A stretch of DNA of 64,000 bases from Parcubacteria bacterium C7867-001 (GTDB taxonomy: Bacteria > Patescibacteria > Paceibacteria > UBA9973 > UBA2103), in the NCBI GenBank assembly GCA_001189095.1, contig LFCK01000002.1, forward strand, positions 62,001 through 126,000, written 5' to 3'. The translations under genes and the position numbers were made by a program. Positions 50,896 through 57,766 of this stretch are shown one piece after another. Under the pieces are notes generated by a model. The model was not told where the DNA came from. It was given only the letters and a program-made list of their open reading frames with translations, and ran no database searches. The first letter of the stretch is position 1. Each line of letters opens with the position of its first letter.

Positions 50896-50948
50896 ACACA
50901 ATTTTTAATTCCCTCAGCAGCGCCCACAATCGACGCCCCGTTCCGCGC

Positions 50949-50957
50949 ATCCTAGCA
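50949..50957 (-). promoter_or_regulatory. Extended -10 of tRNA-Pro
   Basis: TGCTAGGAT on the minus strand; start near 50942, so the 5' tRNA copy at 50940-50931 would be in the leader. Confidence 0.55.
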
Positions 50958-50983
50958 CGAGAAACACCCAAACAGCCAGCAAT

Positions 50984-52129
50984 TTAACGAGAAATAGCGC
51001 GAATGAGGGTATCTGAAAGCTTTCCGGCTCTCGAACTGAAGAGCTGCACAAGCTCGAGCGGGCTATGGGAGGAGAGGTATGGACTGAGATCGTTTCCCAT
51101 ATCTGCTTTGAAGCTTCGGCGGATATGGCCCATGGTTATCGCATAGAACGTTCTATTTGAAACGGAAGTATCGCTCGTGCTCGTGGTGATAAGGCCAATA
51201 AGCTTATTTTCTTTATTTACTACAGGCCCGCCCGAGGAGCCTTCTTGCGCAGCTGCGCCGCCGACGGCGATAAGATCGACGGTTTCTGCTACGAACGTGA
51301 GACGGTCGACGATAGACCTAAAATCAATGGTCGGATAGAGCGCCGAGCGGACTTGCGTGCTCGAGAGGAATTCTGCGCCGTAGGAGCCAATGCTTACTGG
51401 CTCACCGATTTCCGGCACTTCGCTTGAAAGGGGAATCGACGTGTAGGTTGCCGGAAGCGTTTTTCCTTTCGTTGCGTCCGTTATTGCAAGGATAGCGAAA
51501 TCATTCTCTCCGGTGCCGGTCGGCTCAGCTTGAAGGAGTGTTTTGCTATTCGCGGCGACCCAAGGCCCAGAAATATAGACAAGATCCGCTCGATAGGAGT
51601 TTTCGGCTGGGCTTCCTGCACGGACGACGCAGGAACTGCCGTTATCCTGCGGGTAGTCCTTGAGGAGCAGGTACTGGGCGACATGGGCGACCGTGAGGAT
51701 GAGGCCGCGGGAGTCTATGACTACGCCGGTGCCAGAGATGGAGTGGAGCGACTTATCGTTGGATGCGCAAATGATGTTTACGAGGCTGCCGCGCAGAAGG
51801 CCGATGGTCGTATCGAGCTTGTCGAGGGAGTTTGTACTCGGTGCTGGCGTTGGGGTTTGCGCCGGCAGGGACGCAGCGACAGGTGTTGCTAGTGGTGCTG
51901 TAGGTGCGAGCTTCGGTTTAGCAGACGTCGTTGTTGCCTGTTTCGCGGGTGTCGTCGTTGCAACGGTTTGTTTCGAGGAGGGAAGTGCCGTTGGGTTCGA
52001 AGTGGTTGCGAGTGTTGAGGTCGCTGTTTCAATGGGAGCAATCGCTGTGTTTGGAGGTAGTGAAAAGAGGGAAGCGGAGAAGGCGATGAGGAGTACGACG
52101 ACTCCGGCAGTAATGATGCGTAGATCCAT
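50984..52129 (-). CDS. Membrane-anchored trypsin-like serine protease
   Basis: 381 aa. N-terminal helix (ITAGVVVLLIAFSASLFSL), a Thr/Pro/Ala-rich linker to about 110, then a chymotrypsin-like domain. Catalytic triad candidates: His in LILTVAHVAQ, Asp in GENDFAILAI, Ser in QEGSSGGPVV. The domain would be external; no PDZ follows. TACGAT at 52141-52136 ends seven bases before ATG 52129 (leaderless). Confidence 0.88.
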   Translation of the reverse strand: MDLRIITAGVVVLLIAFSASLFSLPPNTAIAPIETATSTLATTSNPTALPSSKQTVATTTPAKQATTTSAKPKLAPTAPLATPVAASLPAQTPTPAPSTNSLDKLDTTIGLLRGSLVNIICASNDKSLHSISGTGVVIDSRGLILTVAHVAQYLLLKDYPQDNGSSCVVRAGSPAENSYRADLVYISGPWVAANSKTLLQAEPTGTGENDFAILAITDATKGKTLPATYTSIPLSSEVPEIGEPVSIGSYGAEFLSSTQVRSALYPTIDFRSIVDRLTFVAETVDLIAVGGAAAQEGSSGGPVVNKENKLIGLITTSTSDTSVSNRTFYAITMGHIRRSFKADMGNDLSPYLSSHSPLELVQLFSSRAGKLSDTLIRAISR

Positions 52130-52188
52130 CAGCGTATCGTACCAAATGAAGGAAAAAGTAGGGCGAGTATGGTATTCTCACTTCCGAC

Positions 52189-52259
52189 GCGGGATTAGTT
52201 TAATGGTAGAACTACAGTTTTCCAAACTGTTAGCAGGAGTTCGATTCTCCTATCCCGCA
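52189..52259 (+). tRNA. tRNA-Gly(UCC)
   Basis: Acceptor GCGGGAT/ATCCCGC, anticodon loop TTTCCAA (TCC) on ACAGT/ACTGT, T-arm GGAGT-TCGATTC with TCCT, discriminator A at 52259, no CCA. An extended -10 TGGTATTCT is at 52170-52178. Confidence 0.93.
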
Positions 52260-52261
52260 CA

Positions 52262-52431
52262 TGTAGCACGCGAAGCGTGCGTAATGGCTGGGATAGGAGA
52301 ATCGAAGCTGAGCGCGGGCACCTGCGTAGCAACGCAGGTCGCGCGAAGGGTGGTCAGGCGGAGTGTCGAGTGACGACGAGACACGAGCGCTTGACCGAAA
52401 GCGGTACTCCGCGGTTCTCCTATCCCGCACA
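52262..52431 (+). repeat. tRNA-Gly trailer element with inverted and direct tRNA copies
   Basis: No gene. Hairpin GCACGC/GCGTGC, then GGGATAGGAGAATCGAA (52290-52306), an exact 17-base inverted copy of tRNA 52240-52256, then GAGCGCG (52310-52316), hairpin ACCTGCG/CGCAGGT, CGCGCGAAGGGTGGTC (52340-52355), a hairpin with GTGTC/GACAC, TGACCGAA (52392-52399) and TTCTCCTATCCCGCACA (52415-52431), a 17-base direct copy of the tRNA 3' end. Same architecture as behind tRNA-Arg. A 69-codon minus frame across it is an artefact. Confidence 0.6.
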
Positions 52432-52459
52432 ACAGCAGAAACGGTATAATTAGCTGCAC

Positions 52460-53245
52460 ATGACAGGATCCGAAGGCCCATCTTCACAACCGGAAGGAAA
52501 AGAACAACAGCAACGTAGATACGGCCGCCTGCTTGATACCTATAGCGAGCTCTATCAGCGTATACAGGCACACCATAGAGCACGTACGGGCCTAGCTGAT
52601 GAGACTACTCAAGCGCGCCTACGCGTACTTGAGGAGAAACGTCACAATCTGCACCTTCAGCTCATAGCTCTAGGAAGTTCGCTTGGAAAAGAAAAGAGCG
52701 ATGTGCTCGTAGACATCATCCGTGACCAACGAACGCTTGAAGAATATGGCTTACCAGAGTTTTCAATCCTTACAGAAAACGACATTATTGAGGATGGAAA
52801 TTGGCATAATCCGTACAGCTTTAATATTGATTCAGATGAAAAAGGAGAGGGCTTTCTTCCTGGTGCTCCGAAAAGATTCATTGATGCAGAGGAAGAATCG
52901 CAGCGACTCATTGGTCCCGATAAATGCATTATTGTATTCAGTATCGATCCAGTCGTTGACGGCGGTACGACCCATAGTCCTGCTGATATAGAAGCTCGAC
53001 GCCGTCGCGCGAAGGCGCTCGCTGAAAGTATAAAAGGTGAAGTTATAGATATGCGTGACAGTGAATATCACGAGGCATATGCTCAAATTCTTGGTGTTGA
53101 GATACCTAAGAAAGATCTCGAAGGGGTTGCTCGGATTATACGAGATAATCCAGAACTCTACCGGTTAAAGGACGAATATTACTCAGAAGAAGAACGTAAG
53201 GAGGCTGCGGAAGAGCAGAAGTGGATTGATGGAAGACATAAGTAA
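52460..53245 (+). CDS. Hypothetical protein of the tRNA-Gly cassette
   Basis: 261 aa, soluble, very charged. Coiled N-terminal part (LLDTYSELYQRIQAHHRARTG, RLRVLEEKRHNLHLQL), a central acidic domain, IIVFSIDPVVDGGTTHS, and a charged helical end (SEEERKEAAEEQKWIDGRHK). No family recognised. TATAAT at 52445-52450 gives an almost leaderless start at ATG 52460. Confidence 0.7.
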   Translation: MTGSEGPSSQPEGKEQQQRRYGRLLDTYSELYQRIQAHHRARTGLADETTQARLRVLEEKRHNLHLQLIALGSSLGKEKSDVLVDIIRDQRTLEEYGLPEFSILTENDIIEDGNWHNPYSFNIDSDEKGEGFLPGAPKRFIDAEEESQRLIGPDKCIIVFSIDPVVDGGTTHSPADIEARRRRAKALAESIKGEVIDMRDSEYHEAYAQILGVEIPKKDLEGVARIIRDNPELYRLKDEYYSEEERKEAAEEQKWIDGRHK

Positions 53246-53248
53246 TGC

Positions 53249-53265
53249 TTCTCCTATCCCGCACA
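53249..53265 (+). repeat. Third copy of the tRNA-Gly 3' end
   Basis: Identical over 17 bases to tRNA-Gly(UCC) 52245-52261; candidate right attachment site. Confidence 0.75.
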
Positions 53266-53343
53266 CTTTTCGCGCACCCGTTCTCATTGACCCGGTACTA
53301 CCTCGGGCGTATACCTATCCTTAGATGAAGAAGGAGAACGCTC

Positions 53344-53742
53344 ATGCGCGCTTTTCTACTACTCGCATTCCTCTTCGCTTCTGCTCCCGCGTACGCGCAA
53401 ACGTCGATCGACTCGGTCGACCTTGTGCTCGCGGAATATAAGAAAGCGAAGGCGCCGTTCACGTCAGTCGACATTCGTATGACCGGCGGAAGAACGTGCA
53501 CAATGACCGAGATTCAGGTGAACGCGGCGCAAATACTCCGCGTTCAAACTGGAGACTGCCTTGCTGGACGTTTCTTCGTTCATTTGCCCGGCTCGGGGAA
53601 CCTCGAGCCAATCAAGAACGAGGACGGACTCGCGATGTTGCGCGCGCTTGTTGAAGGCACGCGACCCCCTCCGGTGGTGCCATTCGTGGCGCTTAATCCA
53701 CCGAATGAGGAAGAAGGAGACGATGACACGCCGACCCAATAG
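53344..53742 (+). CDS. Small secreted protein
   Basis: 132 aa. Cleavable signal peptide (MRAFLLLAFLFASAPAYAQ). The mature part has a Cys pair (RTCTMTEIQ, TGDCLAG) and an acidic Pro-rich end. SD AAGGAG before the ATG and upstream TTGACC-17-TATACC. No family recognised. Confidence 0.68.
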   Translation: MRAFLLLAFLFASAPAYAQTSIDSVDLVLAEYKKAKAPFTSVDIRMTGGRTCTMTEIQVNAAQILRVQTGDCLAGRFFVHLPGSGNLEPIKNEDGLAMLRALVEGTRPPPVVPFVALNPPNEEEGDDDTPTQ

Positions 53743-53755
53743 GGTCGGCGTTGTT
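53728..53755 (+). terminator. Intrinsic terminator
   Basis: ACGCCGACCC-AATA-GGGTCGGCGT (53728-53751), starting inside the last codons of the upstream gene, then TGTT. Confidence 0.75.
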
Positions 53756-53760
53756 CGTAC

Positions 53761-53789
53761 TTGATTTTAGTATTGACATATGTTATAAT
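53761..53789 (+). promoter_or_regulatory. Sigma70-type promoter of the first XRE gene
   Basis: TTGATT (53761-53766), 17 bases, TATAAT (53784-53789). Confidence 0.65.
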
Positions 53790-53824
53790 AATTCAGCCTT
53801 TAACCACTAGAAAAGGAGAAGGCA

Positions 53825-54196
53825 TTGAGTGACGAAAGAAGTGCGACCCGAACGGACGTCCGAATCGGGGCTCGGCTGCGAAGCCGACGTCTCGACCGAG
53901 GACTGTCCCAAGAGAAGCTCGCGGACTTGCTGGGGCTCACGTTCCAGCAGGTACAAAAATACGAAAAGGGCGTGAATAGGATTGCGGCGAGTCGTCTGTA
54001 CGACATCGCGGTGGTACTTGAAACGCCCATAACGTATTTCTTCGAAGGTCTTTCGGAGCCGAGTGACGGCGACCCCGCGCAACCCGAGGGTGTCGCTATC
54101 ACTTCCGAAGAGATCGAGCTCCTGAGGCTTTTCCGTTCCTTTTCGGAGCGGATTAAGCGCAAGGTGTTCGCGCTCATCAAGGCGATGAAAGACTGA
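53825..54196 (+). CDS. XRE-family regulator, first of a tandem pair
   Basis: 123 aa from TTG 53825, with AAAAGGAGAAGG upstream. HTH: IGARLRSRRLDRGLSQEKLA and LTFQQVQKYEKGVNRIAASRLYDIAVVLETPITYFFEGL. The motif FQQVQKYEKGxNRIxxSRL is the pattern of a large alphaproteobacterial regulator family. The C-terminal part is a helix (EEIELLRLFRSFSERIKRKV). Cytoplasmic DNA-binding protein; the target is unknown. Confidence 0.9.
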   Translation: MSDERSATRTDVRIGARLRSRRLDRGLSQEKLADLLGLTFQQVQKYEKGVNRIAASRLYDIAVVLETPITYFFEGLSEPSDGDPAQPEGVAITSEEIELLRLFRSFSERIKRKVFALIKAMKD

Positions 54197-54210
54197 GCTC
54201 AATTAACCTT

Positions 54211-54240
54211 GCCGCCGCGCTCACGCGCGGCGGCTTTTTA
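54211..54240 (+). terminator. Intrinsic terminator
   Basis: GCCGCCGCG (54211-54219) with CGCGGCGGC (54226-54234), then TTTTTA. Confidence 0.85.
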
Positions 54241-54306
54241 TATTCGCCCGCCCACAGCTTCTGTGGTATACCGCCTGCACAGCCACTTCAAAGAAAGGAA
54301 TAGAGG

Positions 54307-54672
54307 ATGGCAGATCCTTTGGATGTATACATGGGCAAACGACTGCGTCGTCGACGTCGCCTGCTCAACATGACGCAGGATGACCTTGCGCGCAGTATCG
54401 GCATACAGTTTCAGCAGATTCAGAAGTATGAATCTGCAGCGAATCGGCTTACCGCCGCCCGTGTGTATTACCTCGGTAAGTCGCTCGGTGTGACGGTGAA
54501 TTACTTCACGGACTTCTTCGAGCAAACGGCGTCCATGGACCTTGCGGAAGAACGACGACATGGCGTGTTCGTTGCGCAGTCGGAAGTTCTTATGCAAAAG
54601 TTCGAGAGCCTGTCTGAGGAGGATCGCTTGAAGCTCATCGCTATTGCGACGGCGCTATCAGCGGAGACCTAA
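54307..54672 (+). CDS. XRE-family regulator, second of a tandem pair
   Basis: 121 aa. MGKRLRRRRRLLNMTQDDLA, IQFQQIQKYESAANRLTAAR, VYYLGKSLGVTVNYFTDFF: same architecture as the preceding gene, about half of positions alike in the HTH, so the two are paralogues. Charged helical C-terminus (LSEEDRLKLIAIATAL). Its own promoter region and terminator (GGACCGCTTCG hairpin, 54694-54720). Confidence 0.9.
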   Translation: MADPLDVYMGKRLRRRRRLLNMTQDDLARSIGIQFQQIQKYESAANRLTAARVYYLGKSLGVTVNYFTDFFEQTASMDLAEERRHGVFVAQSEVLMQKFESLSEEDRLKLIAIATALSAET

Positions 54673-54761
54673 TTCTGGCGAGTGTTCTTACAGGACCGCT
54701 TCGGAAACGAAGCGGTCCTAACTTGTGTTGCAGACGGGGAGGAGAAGAGTACGATTTTTAT

Positions 54762-55910
54762 ATGGAACCGCTCGCAAACCGAATTCGGCCGCAGACAATC
54801 GATGAAGTCGTCGGACAGGAACATCTTGTGGGCGAAGGGAAGCCACTACGTGTTGCGATAGAGAAGAAGCATCGTTTTTCATTCATTCTCTGGGGACCAC
54901 CGGGGACAGGGAAGACGACTATCGCGCGCATCTATGCGAAAGCGCTCGACGCGGACCTATACGAACTCTCCGCGGTGTCGGCAGGGAAGGACGACATCAG
55001 AAAAATAGTAGGTGAGGGAAGTGTGGGAGCGAAACTTGAACTCGGTAAGCCGAAAGTTCTTTTCCTCGATGAAATACATCGCTTCAATAAGTCGCAGCAG
55101 GATTTTCTTCTGCCGTACGTCGAGAGCGGGGAACTGACGCTCATCGGTGCAACCACCGAGAACCCTTCGTTTGAAGTGATTCCTGCTCTTTTGTCGCGCT
55201 CGCGTGTTTTCGTACTCGAGTCGCTCTCAGAAGAATCGCTCAGGGCAATTTTGAAACGAGCAAAGATAAAGCTAGGGAAGGGGAGTTTCGATTGGCTTCT
55301 CGGGTATGCGAACGGCGACGCGCGCAAAGCGCTCACGATGCTTGAAGGCGCACAAAAACTATACGGAGAGGTGACCATTGAAGCTTTGAATAAGGCGGAG
55401 GAGTCATCGCATCTGCGCTACGACAAGAAAGGGGAGGAGCATTACGATACGATTTCCGCGTTCATAAAAAGCATGCGCGCAAGCCAGCCGGATGCGGCGA
55501 TGTACTACCTCGCGCGCATGATCGAATCAGGGGAGGACCCGCTCTTCATCGCGCGGAGGATGGTGATTTTCGCATCCGAAGATATCGGGCTTGCGCAGCC
55601 GACCGCACTCGTTGTTGCAAATGAAGTGTTCCGTGCATGCGAAACCATCGGGTATCCAGAATGCGCGATAAATCTTGCGCATGGCGTCGCATACCTCGCG
55701 AATGCCCAGAAGGATCGCTCGGCGTACGATGCGCTTCGTGCTGCACAGGAAGACGTGCGTGCGCTAGGTAACCTCCCGATTCCGAAGAATATTCGCAATG
55801 CACCAACCAAGCTCATGAAAGACCTTGGCTACGGGAAGGATTACAAAAAATACGACACGGAAAGCTATCTGCCCGAGAAGCTCAAAGATAAAAAGTATTT
55901 TGAGAAATAA
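54762..55910 (+). CDS. rarA: Replication-associated recombination protein A (RarA/MgsA)
   Basis: 382 aa from ATG 54762 (MEPLANRIRPQTIDEVVGQEHL). AAA+ ATPase with Walker A GPPGTGKTT (~46), Walker B VLFLDEIHRFNKSQQDFLLP, GATTENPSFEV, sensor LLSRSRVFVL and the MgsA C-terminal region RHYDTISAFIKSMRGS-like (HYDTISAFIKSMRASQPDAA). It acts at stalled forks. TACGAT (54750-54755) ends seven bases before the ATG: leaderless. Confidence 0.95.
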   Translation: MEPLANRIRPQTIDEVVGQEHLVGEGKPLRVAIEKKHRFSFILWGPPGTGKTTIARIYAKALDADLYELSAVSAGKDDIRKIVGEGSVGAKLELGKPKVLFLDEIHRFNKSQQDFLLPYVESGELTLIGATTENPSFEVIPALLSRSRVFVLESLSEESLRAILKRAKIKLGKGSFDWLLGYANGDARKALTMLEGAQKLYGEVTIEALNKAEESSHLRYDKKGEEHYDTISAFIKSMRASQPDAAMYYLARMIESGEDPLFIARRMVIFASEDIGLAQPTALVVANEVFRACETIGYPECAINLAHGVAYLANAQKDRSAYDALRAAQEDVRALGNLPIPKNIRNAPTKLMKDLGYGKDYKKYDTESYLPEKLKDKKYFEK

Positions 55911-55981
55911 AAACGCGCCGAGGGTTACTCGGCGCGAAGCAGTTTTGGACGTGCTCAGGTCGTACCCCACCATCCTCCTTG

Positions 55982-56659
55982 TTAGAACGTCTTCGCGAAG
56001 CCGAGCGAGAAGACAGCAGGTGTCTTGTTGGTGTCGTCGTACCCGAGCTTGAGCGTTGTTGTGGAAGTCGCCCTCCACGCAGCAACACCCGAGAAACGCA
56101 TTGCTGATGTCTTAGACGTCAGGTTTATCGAGTCTCGGAGATCGCCGGAGAAGCTCAGTCGATCCATCGCTTGGAACGAACCGCGAACACCCGGTTGCAC
56201 GAGCGTCGCGTCCTTGAGTTCGTCCACACCGAACATTTGTATCGCTCGGAACATCGGAGCCACCGTGAAGCGGCCATGAGTCAGAGGGATACTGGCGTCC
56301 GCGTAGACTTCGATCAGATCGTCGCTCGGATCGAACAGCGAGCCGTCGTGCAGATTCAGGAAGTAGTACTGCCCCGAGAACTGCAGTTTCACCGGCCCCG
56401 CCTTCGTGTCGTAGAACACGGAAGCGTCGAGTTCGTTGCCCGCGCCCTTACCAACGCTGCCTAAGCCGTCGAACGACCATTTCCCAGCAGTGTGGGTGAT
56501 GCCGCTTTGAATGACCGGATCAGGGGATGCAACGATGGCGACGTCGCCGAGCACGTATTTCGGCGCAATTTTGCCGTAAAAGACATTATTCGCGGCGAAG
56601 GCTTCTCCGGCGCACAGGGAGAGAATGAGTATGGAAAGAACGGGGATGCTGTTACGCAT
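55982..56659 (-). CDS. Outer-membrane-barrel-like secreted protein
   Basis: 225 aa. Signal peptide (IPVLSILILSLCAGEAFA). The mature part alternates polar and hydrophobic residues in short strands separated by Gly/Asp/Asn turns (VKLQFSGQYYFLNLHDG; FTVAPMFRAIQMFG; TLKLGYDDTNKTPAVFSLGF) and ends in Phe (AKTF), the C-terminal signature of Gram-negative outer membrane barrels. CPR cells are thought to lack an outer membrane, so this is unexpected. SD TAGGAG before ATG. Confidence 0.7.
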   Translation of the reverse strand: MRNSIPVLSILILSLCAGEAFAANNVFYGKIAPKYVLGDVAIVASPDPVIQSGITHTAGKWSFDGLGSVGKGAGNELDASVFYDTKAGPVKLQFSGQYYFLNLHDGSLFDPSDDLIEVYADASIPLTHGRFTVAPMFRAIQMFGVDELKDATLVQPGVRGSFQAMDRLSFSGDLRDSINLTSKTSAMRFSGVAAWRATSTTTLKLGYDDTNKTPAVFSLGFAKTF

Positions 56660-56728
56660 ATGGTTTCTCCTATCAGTCGCGAAGAATTCGCGACTGAATG
56701 GGAGGGGCGACCTTGGTCGCCCCGAATC

Positions 56729-56851
56729 TTAGTGGAAGTGCATCCCTCGAGCGATGATGGGCGCTGCGAGGAAAAGAAAAATGAGGATATAGGCCAAGAC
56801 GTTAACAAAGTCTTGAACTGCATCCGCAAATCGTTGTTTCCAGCTATACAT
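56729..56851 (-). CDS. 40-aa single-helix membrane protein
   Basis: From ATG 56851: MYSWKQRFADAVQDFVNVLA then YILIFLFLAAPIIARGMHFH. A clear SD GGAGG nine bases upstream, one hydrophobic helix. It lies upstream of the barrel-like gene with a hairpin (GGGGCGACC/GGTCGCCCC, 56704-56723) between. No family recognised. Confidence 0.6.
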   Translation of the reverse strand: MYSWKQRFADAVQDFVNVLAYILIFLFLAAPIIARGMHFH

Positions 56852-56911
56852 GAAGTGTCCTCCATTTGACTCTGTACAAGAGTATGGCATAAATGCGTAC
56901 ATACGTCAATA

Positions 56912-56924
56912 TTTGTCGGACAAA
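56912..56924. promoter_or_regulatory. Palindromic operator upstream of the TrmB-type regulator
   Basis: TTTGTC-G-GACAAA, perfect 6-bp arms, next to TTGACA (56927-56932), 17 bases, TACCCT (56950-56955). GACAA repeats continue into the spacer, suggesting autoregulation. Confidence 0.5.
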
Positions 56925-56961
56925 TGTTGACAATTATTCGACAACAAAATACCCTGCAGGT

Positions 56962-57723
56962 ATGGATAAAAGCCTCCTTTCATCGCTCGGTCTTTCTGAA
57001 GTAGAGGTGCGGCTCTATCAAGCTGTAGTGAAAGTGCAAGAAATAACACCAGCTCTCCTTGCCAAAGCAGCCAGCATGAAGCGAACTACTGCCTATAGCG
57101 TTGCGCGAAGCCTCGTAGAGAAGGGGTTTCTTGTTGAAGATTCGACCAAGCGTCCGCGTACCTTTAAGCCCGCAGGTCCCGAGGATCTTTCGATTGCAGT
57201 CGAGATAGAGAAAAAACGCTCGCTTGAGCGGCAAGAACTTCTCAAGCGTTTGTCCGAACAAGTCTCCATAACTCAGGCAGAGAAGGACTATCCGGTTCCC
57301 CGGATTCGTTTTATCGAGGAGGAGAAATTGAATGACTATTTTCATCAAGCGTTCCCAATGTGGAACGAAAGTATGCTCGAGACGGGAGAGCCAGTCTTTT
57401 GGGGATTTCAGGACGCAACGCTCGTCGAGCATTATGAAGAGCAGCTCCATTACTGGTGGAGCATCAGTCCGCCAGAACTTTCGGTAAAACTACTCACTAA
57501 TCTTTCTGGTGCGGAAAAACGCATGCAAGGAAAGTATGAGCGTCGAGAAATGAAATATTGGGGCGAAGCAACCAACTTTGTGTCTTCAACGTGGATCGCT
57601 GGTGACTATGTATTGATGGTCAACACTCGTCAGCGCCCTCACTACGCAATCGAAATACATTCGCGTGTGCTTGCACACGATCAAAGGGAGGTGTTCAAGA
57701 ATCTTTGGCCGTTAGTGCAGTAG
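56962..57723 (+). CDS. TrmB-like transcriptional regulator
   Basis: 253 aa from ATG 56962, seven bases after the -10. N-terminal winged helix: LSSLGLSEVEVRLYQAVVKV, ITPALLAKAASMKRTTAYSV, VEKGFLVEDSTKRPRTFKPA, the arrangement of TrmB/sugar-specific regulators; then a coiled linker (RQELLKRLSEQVSITQ) and a ligand-type domain (FWGFQDATLVEHYEEQL). Divergent from the small membrane protein and barrel gene, which are possible targets. Confidence 0.82.
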   Translation: MDKSLLSSLGLSEVEVRLYQAVVKVQEITPALLAKAASMKRTTAYSVARSLVEKGFLVEDSTKRPRTFKPAGPEDLSIAVEIEKKRSLERQELLKRLSEQVSITQAEKDYPVPRIRFIEEEKLNDYFHQAFPMWNESMLETGEPVFWGFQDATLVEHYEEQLHYWWSISPPELSVKLLTNLSGAEKRMQGKYERREMKYWGEATNFVSSTWIAGDYVLMVNTRQRPHYAIEIHSRVLAHDQREVFKNLWPLVQ

Positions 57724-57732
57724 GGAAATAAG

Positions 57733-57757
57733 AAAAGCCGCTTCCCGAAGGGAAGCG
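57733..57757 (-). terminator. Intrinsic hairpin after the coiled-coil gene
   Basis: GCCGCTTCCC-GAA-GGGAAGCGGC; lies between two convergent gene ends and can serve both. Confidence 0.65.
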
Positions 57758-57766
57758 GCGGTGTAT

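Larger units (their letters stand above)
52415..53265 (+). mobile_element. Candidate one-gene cassette between copies of the tRNA-Gly 3' end
   Basis: TTCTCCTATCCCGCACA occurs three times: in the tRNA (52245-52261), at 52415-52431 and at 53249-53265, just after the stop of the enclosed gene. This is the pattern left by site-specific integration at a tRNA 3' end, but no integrase lies between the repeats, so the mover is unknown or acts in trans. Confidence 0.5.

Noticed and set aside
52230..52583. Minus-strand ORFs of 69-117 codons across the tRNA-Gly trailer
   Set aside because: They run antisense through the tRNA, its copies and hairpins; the protein sequence is just translated tRNA repeats.
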